A DNA stretch of 64,000 nt from Bretschneidera sinensis. Its lineage: Eukaryota; Streptophyta; Magnoliopsida; Brassicales; Akaniaceae. This document shows positions 58,696 to 64,000 of this stretch, one piece after another (the stretch's first letter is position 1; each line of letters begins with the position of its first letter). A program made the translations under genes and the position numbers. Where the stretch lies: positions 29,745,001 to 29,809,000 of the forward strand of contig CM043700.1 in NCBI GenBank assembly GCA_023935145.1, given 5' to 3'. The notes beneath the pieces were generated by a model, which worked only from the letters and a program-made list of their open reading frames with translations, was not told the DNA's origin and did not search any database.

Positions 58696-59944
58696 CGATA
58701 AGTCTTAAATAATCATATTTAAGCCCCTTAGTTTACGCTTGTTAGGCTCTTTATTTATCTGTTTTAGTAGATTTTATTTCATTTTCATGTTTTATGTGTT
58801 TTTCACAGGGCTTGGGCAAAAAGATGACATTTTGGAGCTTTAAGGGATGAAAAGTAAAGTTCTGCAAATCTAGCAAGGTGCGCTTGAGTGCACCTCCCTT
58901 GGGCACGAGCACACTCATGCGCTTGAGCGCAGCCCGCATACACTCGAGCGCACACACTCCAGAGGTGGTGTAGCCAAATATGAAAAGAAGTCTCCGAACC
59001 TCAAACATGAAATTAGGGTTTCGGGGCACCCCAGAGCCCTATATATAGCCTTGTAAAAGACAGAAAACATACCTTTTGTTTTAGACTTGAAGTTGCAAGC
59101 TTAGGAGAGGAATTGACGACTCGTCTCCCAAGTCTTCTTCGGGTTTTATTTTTCTGTTTTTGTTTCATTATGGTTATAATGTTTAGTTCAACTAGTATAT
59201 GTAACAAAACTCTTATAGGGCTCGATTGAAGCCCTTGTTATGATTTTCCACATATATATTCATTGATTAATTTTGCTTATAGCCATGTTATAATGCTTAA
59301 CTTGATTAATACCTGTTTGTATTTAAATTCTTCATATGTATATGTATGATCAACTTATGCATGTGGTATGGATTGGTTAGTTGAATCAATTTGGATGACC
59401 GAGTCCTGGGTTCAACAAAAGTAACAAAAGATATCCACACCGAATTCTTGGGTTAATCAACATGGAAAATCGAGAGTAGACCAAGCCCTAGGTCCTGTGT
59501 GGTTACTGATCTCCATAGCCCTTATGCTCTCTTAAGGAACAACTCAGTATATACCCATGCTGAATCTCTTAAGAGAGAAAAGAGTTAGAGTATACACCAT
59601 GCCTAACTCGTTGCTTAGGGAGATCAATAGCCTAAGGTGTGGACCAAGCCCTTAGGTTGGTAACCATTAGGTATTCATAATAAGGTTAGAGCATTGGTAC
59701 CTTACTTAGTGGAAAAGTGTAATTAGTTGTGGATATCACAGCCCTATGTCCTTATTATTATTAAACTCACACTTCAAATTTAATTCTCTTTTTTACTCTG
59801 GGAAACTAATTCTAAATCGAAATTCACCAGTTCCTGTGGAAATGATCTCACACTTGCACACTATGCTACCATTGACCTTGTGTACTTGCAAGTAAAACAA
59901 GTACGATTATTTACTTATTTATTTAGGTAGATAAACGCACAACA
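58696..59944 (+). repeat. A3 3' LTR
   Basis: 1249 bp, starting CGATAAG (first T changed to C) and ending GCACAACA. A TATA box like the 5' copy is near 59040. It carries more GCGCTTGAGCGCA-type units (58880-58955) than the 5' LTR, which lacks about 45 bp of them. Confidence 0.9.
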
Positions 59945-60251
59945 TACACCATGCCCTTAGGTTAACAAACATTAAGTATTCATGACGTGATTAAAGCATT
60001 GGTATATTGTTTTGTTGTGGTAGCATGATTAGTGGTTGATATCAAGTCCCTACACTTTTATCATTATCGATTCAAACTCAATATTTATTTCTCTCATTTT
60101 ATATTGCGAATTTAATTCTAAATCAAAATTTACCAATCCCTGTGGAGATGATCTCGCATTTGCACACTATACTACTATGTTGACCTTGTGCACTTGCAAG
60201 TAAAACCGTTCAATTATTTGCTTATTAATTTAGGTAGAATTTTGCACAACA
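59945..60251 (+). repeat. A2 3' LTR, second part
   Basis: Starts with the second TACAC and CATGCCCTTAGG, continues the 5' LTR sequence and ends GCACAACA before CTGGT. With the first part the total is about 1.3 kb. Confidence 0.92.
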
Positions 60252-60256
60252 CTGGT

Positions 60257-61640
60257 CAGTTAGCACTGTGATGGTATGGGACTGAAAGTATGGCCTGAGC
60301 TTCCTAGTCGCGATTAAGAGTGCATATGCCATATTCTCAATGGGGAGGTACCTGGTCTCAGCATCGTGCAGGACTTTGTTAACATGGTATATTGGGTTTT
60401 GCATCCAGTTCTCTTCTCGAATCAAGACAGAAACAACTACGTCTTGCCTACAGCAATATAAAGGAAGAATTTCTCCTCGTTAACAGGCTTGGTCAAGAGA
60501 AGGGGTGAGATTAGATAGTCATTTAGCTCCTCAAAGGCTTTTTGACATTCTTTATCCCATCTGAAGTCTTTGGTTCTCTTTAGTGCCTTAAAGAAAGACA
60601 AACACTTCTCGGCAGATTTGGACATGAAGCAGTTGAGAGAGGAAATGTGTCCGGTCAGCTGTTGGATATCTCTGACATTCCGAGGAGGAGACATATCTAG
60701 AATCACCTTTATTTTCTTAGGATTGGCCTCTATCCCTCGCTGAGTTACCATGAACTCAAGGAACTTGCCAGAGGTAACTCTGAAGGCGCATTTCTTGGGA
60801 TTTAGTTTCATTTGATAACGTCGGAGTATCACAAAGGCTTATTTGAGATCAAACTTATGATCCTTTGTCTTAATGCTTTTGACTAGCATGTCGTCAACAT
60901 AGACTTCCATATTCCTTATAAACTTCTCTTTGAAGAGCTTATTGACCAACCTCTAGTAGTCACACCTGCATTCTTCAGCTCAAAAGGCATAACCTTGTAG
61001 CAATAAAGGCCCCTATCAAAGACAAAAGTGGCCTTCGACTGATCTGATAGGTGCATGAGAATTTGTTTGTAGCCTGAATAAACATCCATGAAGCTTAATA
61101 GCTTATACCTAGAGGTGGCATCGACTAACTAGTTTATCAGAGGTAAAAGAAAGTTGTCTTTTGGGCAGGCTTTGTTGAGATCGGTAAAGTCTATGTAGAT
61201 CCTCCATTTTCTATTGGCTTTATTAACCATGACAACATTGGTGACCTACTCCGGATAATGGGTCTCCTAAATGAAGTCTACCACTAGGAGCTTGTCAATT
61301 TCTTCTTCTACGATCTTCAGTCTTTCGGGTGCATACGATCTCTTTTTCTGAATCACAGGTTTGTAATCTGGGTTCATATTCAGTTTGTGGACAATAACCC
61401 GCATATCTATTCCTAGTATGTCTGAGGCTGACCAGGCGAATACGTTCAGATTCCTTCAGAGAAATGAGACCAGTTAGTCTTTAAGTTTTTCGGGTATGTT
61501 TGACCCGATCTGTATAGTCTTGTTGTCCCTTACTCCATTTAGTAGGATCATTACTTGGTCTTTTATTGGTTGGCCTCATTGGTGGTTTTGAGCTCGTCTT
61601 GTAAGTCCTCGAACTCTTGGTTAAGGCCTCAGTTTTCTAG
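60257..61640 (-). pseudogene. Tat RT and first part of RNase H
   Basis: Minus strand. RT blocks are split by stops and frame changes: FMDVYSGYKQILM near 61080, the catalytic VYVDDMLVKS with YVDD at 60890-60901 intact, then [10 protein letters not shown] and [18 protein letters not shown] (about 60800-60690), with [20 protein letters not shown] after. RNase H starts near 60450 and runs to SHTITVLTDQ at 60257, where A2 inserted. The codon at the break (Gln of TDQ) lies in the ACCAG duplication. Confidence 0.85.
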
Positions 61641-62704
61641 TGTCCTCTGACTGAGTTAAGGTAACATGTCTGGGATGTTTGCTGATTTCCTCGGACTTCG
61701 CCAACCACATTTTTCTTGGGGAACTTCATTTTCAAGTGATAGGTTGAGACTACAACCCTCATTTCGTTCAGCATTGGTCTCCTTAACAAAGTGTTGTAGA
61801 AAGGCGGATGTTTAACAACTAAGAAGCTTTCAGTGAATACAGGCTTTACTAAAATATGGGGAGGCCATGGGTTGAGCTGATCATCTCCAAGCTTCATCTT
61901 CTTAAATGCTTTATAATATAGAATGTCTGCTGAGCTTCCATTATCAACCAGAACCTGTTCTACATTATAACTTGCAATGAGGAGGGTGATAACCACCAGA
62001 TCATCATGGGGTGTCTGTACTCTTTCTAAGTCATCGTCCATGAAAGAGATCACTTGCTCAGTTTTGGGTCTTTTGTGTGGCCCCCTTACAGAAGCATGTG
62101 ACCGAACACATGCTTTTCTAGCCTGAGGTGAATGTCTTCCCGCTGTTGGTCCTCTGTAAATTGTTTTTATAGTGTCTGTTGTTGCGATCGGACGATGCCT
62201 ATCATCTCTTCTGCCTTTTCTTGAATTCCTTTTATCTATCTCTTCAAGCTTACGATCTAGGTCAATGTAGTTTTTGGCGGTGGAGAAGCCTTGGGACTTT
62301 ATTTTTGAATTTGTAGTAGATCCGGTTGTGAACTAATTATGAGCTTTGTGATCATTATACCTCGTGAGTCGAAAGATTTATTGGGGTGGCGGATAAGCCT
62401 GTTCCTTGAGCTTTTTGGCTAGACTGGCTACGAGTTGATTAAGTTTTGTTAGCTATTCCTAGGTTACCGGAGCTTTTGGATTTTGAGTGGTTTGGGCGTC
62501 TTGCCCTTATGGGACTTGAGTACCTGGGTTTTTGGGAAGCTGGCTGGATTGGAAATATTGGTCCTGTTAAGACTGTCCATCAGACGGATTACCAGGATTT
62601 TGGTCGGCGGTGGCATGTTCTTGAATTATAGGGAGATTAGAGCTGGTTTGCTGGCAACAGGTGGCAGCTCTAGTGGTGCTTTTGGTAATGTTCTTGGGCG
62701 GCAT
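61641..62704 (-). pseudogene. Tat gag remnant and protease
   Basis: Minus strand. The gag ATG is at 62704 (begins MPPKNITKSTTRAATCC), then only about 600 bp of gag with stops; Tat gag is normally more than twice that, so most of the capsid is deleted. Near 62190-62060 it reads IYRGPTAGRHSPQARKA, the usual junction before protease. The protease frame (62053-61637) is open for 138 codons: ISFMDDDLERVQTPHDDLVV, catalytic VLVDNGSSADIL, then FYNTLLRRPMLNEMRVVVST. Confidence 0.8.
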
Positions 62705-62747
62705 CGTAACAGATAAGTTCTTATTCTTCTAGGATTGTAAGAAGAAT

Positions 62748-62767
62748 TCCCATGGATAGCATCAATC
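62748..62767 (-). other. Tat primer binding site, heavily decayed
   Basis: Minus strand sequence after the LTR reads GATTGATGCTATCCATGGGA. Plant Tat elements usually have a TTGGCGCCGTCTGTGGGA-like site here. The differences are almost all C-to-T or G-to-A. Recalled from family knowledge. Confidence 0.5.
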
Positions 62768-63258
62768 TATTGATGCCAAAAATATGCCTAGAATACGAAC
62801 GACCAAAAAACAAAAACTGTGAACACAAAAACAATAAAGCTTAAGGAGTCGCCGGAGGACCGGAAGAGTTGTGCCTCCGAAGAGACTCTCCAATGCCTAA
62901 GTTAGAATAAAGCTTAAGAAATATGAAAGCTAGAGAGTAGAGACTATTTGTTATATATACCTTATGATGGTGAGAGCCCCCTTATATAGTGTTGGTGGTA
63001 GAGTCGTGACGAGATAAAATTTATTTAAATTTCGAGTTATCCTGATAAGATTAGGGCTGGTTTGGAGATAAGGTTGAGCATATTCCTAGGCTAGAGTGTT
63101 GTAGTAAGATTAGGGTTTTGCTATGAAAGCACCGCTATGTCCTTTGCCATGTGTCATTGTTTGATTAATCACTTGTCCTTCTTGCAAAATTACCCTTTTA
63201 CCTTTGGAGGGTGCCACATGTCACTATGTCATTGGACAGAGAAAATTCCCTTACATCA
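62768..63258 (-). repeat. Tat 5' LTR
   Basis: Minus strand TGATGTAAGGG...GGCATCAATA, 491 bp, matching 21913-22423 with many substitutions and small gaps. It is followed by AGAGT. Confidence 0.85.
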
Positions 63259-63263
63259 AGAGT

Positions 63264-64000
63264 GCTTTTGGAACACCAAATACAATTGTTCAGCCCAACA
63301 ACTGGTAGCTTTTGCCAACATGCCCAACACATATGTTTAGTAACTCCAAATCATGAATCAATATAGTTTTTCCCAAAAATAGCTTTTGGAGATAGCTAAA
63401 AATTAACATTTTGAGGGTAGGCACTTTGGGAGAAAGCACATTTAAGATAAAGAAAAATATTAAAAAAAACTCTTAAAATATCCTTGCACCTTTAAATCGA
63501 ATTCCACCTAAGTTTTTATATAAACTCAATTTCTTTTCACAAACCCTCTCTCTACGAACAATAGCTACATCTCGATCTCTCATTTTTCCTTCTCATCTTT
63601 CTCTCTCTCCTTTTCTATTGAAGTAAGTTTCTCCTCTTTGTTCTTTGTGCTTTTCTTGTTTAATAATTCTATATTGCTAGTATGATGATTTAAAGGATTA
63701 ATTGTCAATTTTTTTAATCATGCCCTCTTATGTTTCATAGGATTATTTGGTGGTATGATGATAGTACATTAAATCAATATATGAAAGCATTAGATCAATA
63801 CCTTTTACATCACACAATATTTTTCCATGCATACTAGAAATTTATTATAATTAACATCCATGTGTGCTATTTGCTCATAGACTTGCAATGCTTTTGAATT
63901 GATAACCCACTAATATGATGTTGCCTATGTTGCTCACAAGAATGTGACCCAAGAAGCACATGAGTTCGATAACAGAACTCAGGCCATATGAATACTCATA
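63264..64000. other. Right flank of Tat, unassigned
   Basis: It continues the sequence left of 21913 once Tat is removed. Pyrimidine-rich between about 63535 and 63650 (CTCTCTC tracts), which in plants can mark a 5' leader, but no start codon with an open frame follows in the window. I see no other feature. Confidence 0.3.

Larger units (their letters stand above)
50776..59944 (+). mobile_element. Athila element A3, nested in A2 3' LTR
   Basis: TACAC at 50771-50775 and 59945-59949. The 5' LTR lacks its second half; the deletion also took the primer site, leader and N-terminal gag. It keeps part of gag, protease to integrase, a short 3' UTR and a full 3' LTR. The extra downstream frame seen in A2 is missing. 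Solo LTR S1 splits it. It is the same subfamily as A2 by pol, but the LTR U3 differs. Confidence 0.9.
39457..60251 (+). mobile_element. Athila element A2, nested in Tat RNase H, interrupted by A3
   Basis: CTGGT at 39452-39456 and 60252-60256. LTRs begin TGATAAGTGC and end GCACAACA (GCACAAGA in the 5' copy). Order on the + strand: 5' LTR, tRNA-Asp primer site, leader, gag, protease-RT-RNase H-integrase, an extra downstream frame, 3' UTR, polypurine tract, 3' LTR split by A3. Without A3 the element is about 11.6 kb, a usual Athila size. All frames carry stops, so it is inactive. Confidence 0.9.
21908..63263 (-). mobile_element. Tat-lineage Ty3/gypsy element with target duplications and nested insertions
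   Basis: AGAGT at 21908-21912 and 63259-63263 flank TGTTGATA...CATCA LTRs (element 21913-63258). Minus-strand order: 5' LTR, decayed primer site, gag remnant, protease, RT, RNase H, archaeal-type RNase H, integrase, 3' UTR with tandem arrays, polypurine tract, 3' LTR. An archaeal RNase H between RNase H and integrase is the mark of the Tat lineage. Without insertions Z (25750-38866) and A2 (39457-60256) the element is about 7.4 kb. All genes carry stops or substitutions, so it is a dead copy. LTRs of about 500 bp have clearly diverged, consistent with the oldest insertion of the nest. Confidence 0.88.

Noticed and set aside
63264..64000. Start of a second host gene
   Set aside because: Only a CT-rich stretch is present; no start codon followed by a credible coding exon in the window.

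Overview
The window is nuclear DNA from a flowering plant. One host gene has plant-type intron/exon structure and everything else recognisable is plant transposable-element sequence: Athila-type and Tat-type Ty3/gypsy elements, Copia-like LTR elements, a LINE and a TIR element. The gene and the element mix fit a eudicot, perhaps woody, but nothing here fixes the species.

Left edge (1-3292): remains of a minus-strand Athila-type element (called E1), running off the window. Next (4161-20535) is the only host gene I can defend: ten coding exons on the + strand for a 348-residue protein with a proline-rich N-terminus and two RRM domains, of the plant family often named after yeast Scw1/Whi3. Its last intron has a minor-spliceosome (U12-type) donor. 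Its first intron is 11.4 kb and holds a LINE fragment, a TIR element, a tandem set of Copia-like non-autonomous LTR elements that carry a decayed PTB-like RRM coding segment, and another degenerate LTR element. Introns 2-7 are short; intron 8 is about 1.9 kb.

Right two thirds (21913-63258): one Tat-lineage element on the minus strand, bounded by a 5-bp target duplication (AGAGT) and swollen to 41.3 kb by insertions. Its own parts are two LTRs, a gag remnant, protease, RT, RNase H, archaeal-type RNase H, integrase and a 3' UTR holding three different tandem arrays. Into it went (a) a minus-strand Athila-type element Z (25750-38861, TCTAA), itself containing element Y (28200-34796) and solo LTR B (35675-37000, GTTGG); and (b) a plus-strand Athila element A2 (39457-60251, CTGGT), whose 3' LTR holds element A3 (50776-59944, TACAC), whose gag/protease region holds solo LTR S1 (51999-53284, ACCAC). 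That is four levels of nesting (Tat > A2 > A3 > S1), each bounded by an exact 5-bp duplication.

Most retroelement genes here are broken. The exception is Y, with an almost open gag-protease-RT N-terminus frame whose RT, RNase H and integrase are deleted. E1, Z and Y all lack the RT-integrase block and rejoin at the same short 3' acceptor, which suggests non-autonomous Athila derivatives mobilised in trans. Points of most interest: the U12 intron, the captured PTB-like RRM, the shared deletion junctions, a duplicated hairpin-capable motif in Athila 3' UTRs, CpG-rich palindrome arrays in Athila LTRs, hairpin-monomer satellites in the Tat 3' UTR, and a flank duplication that makes one element LTR look like a solo LTR.
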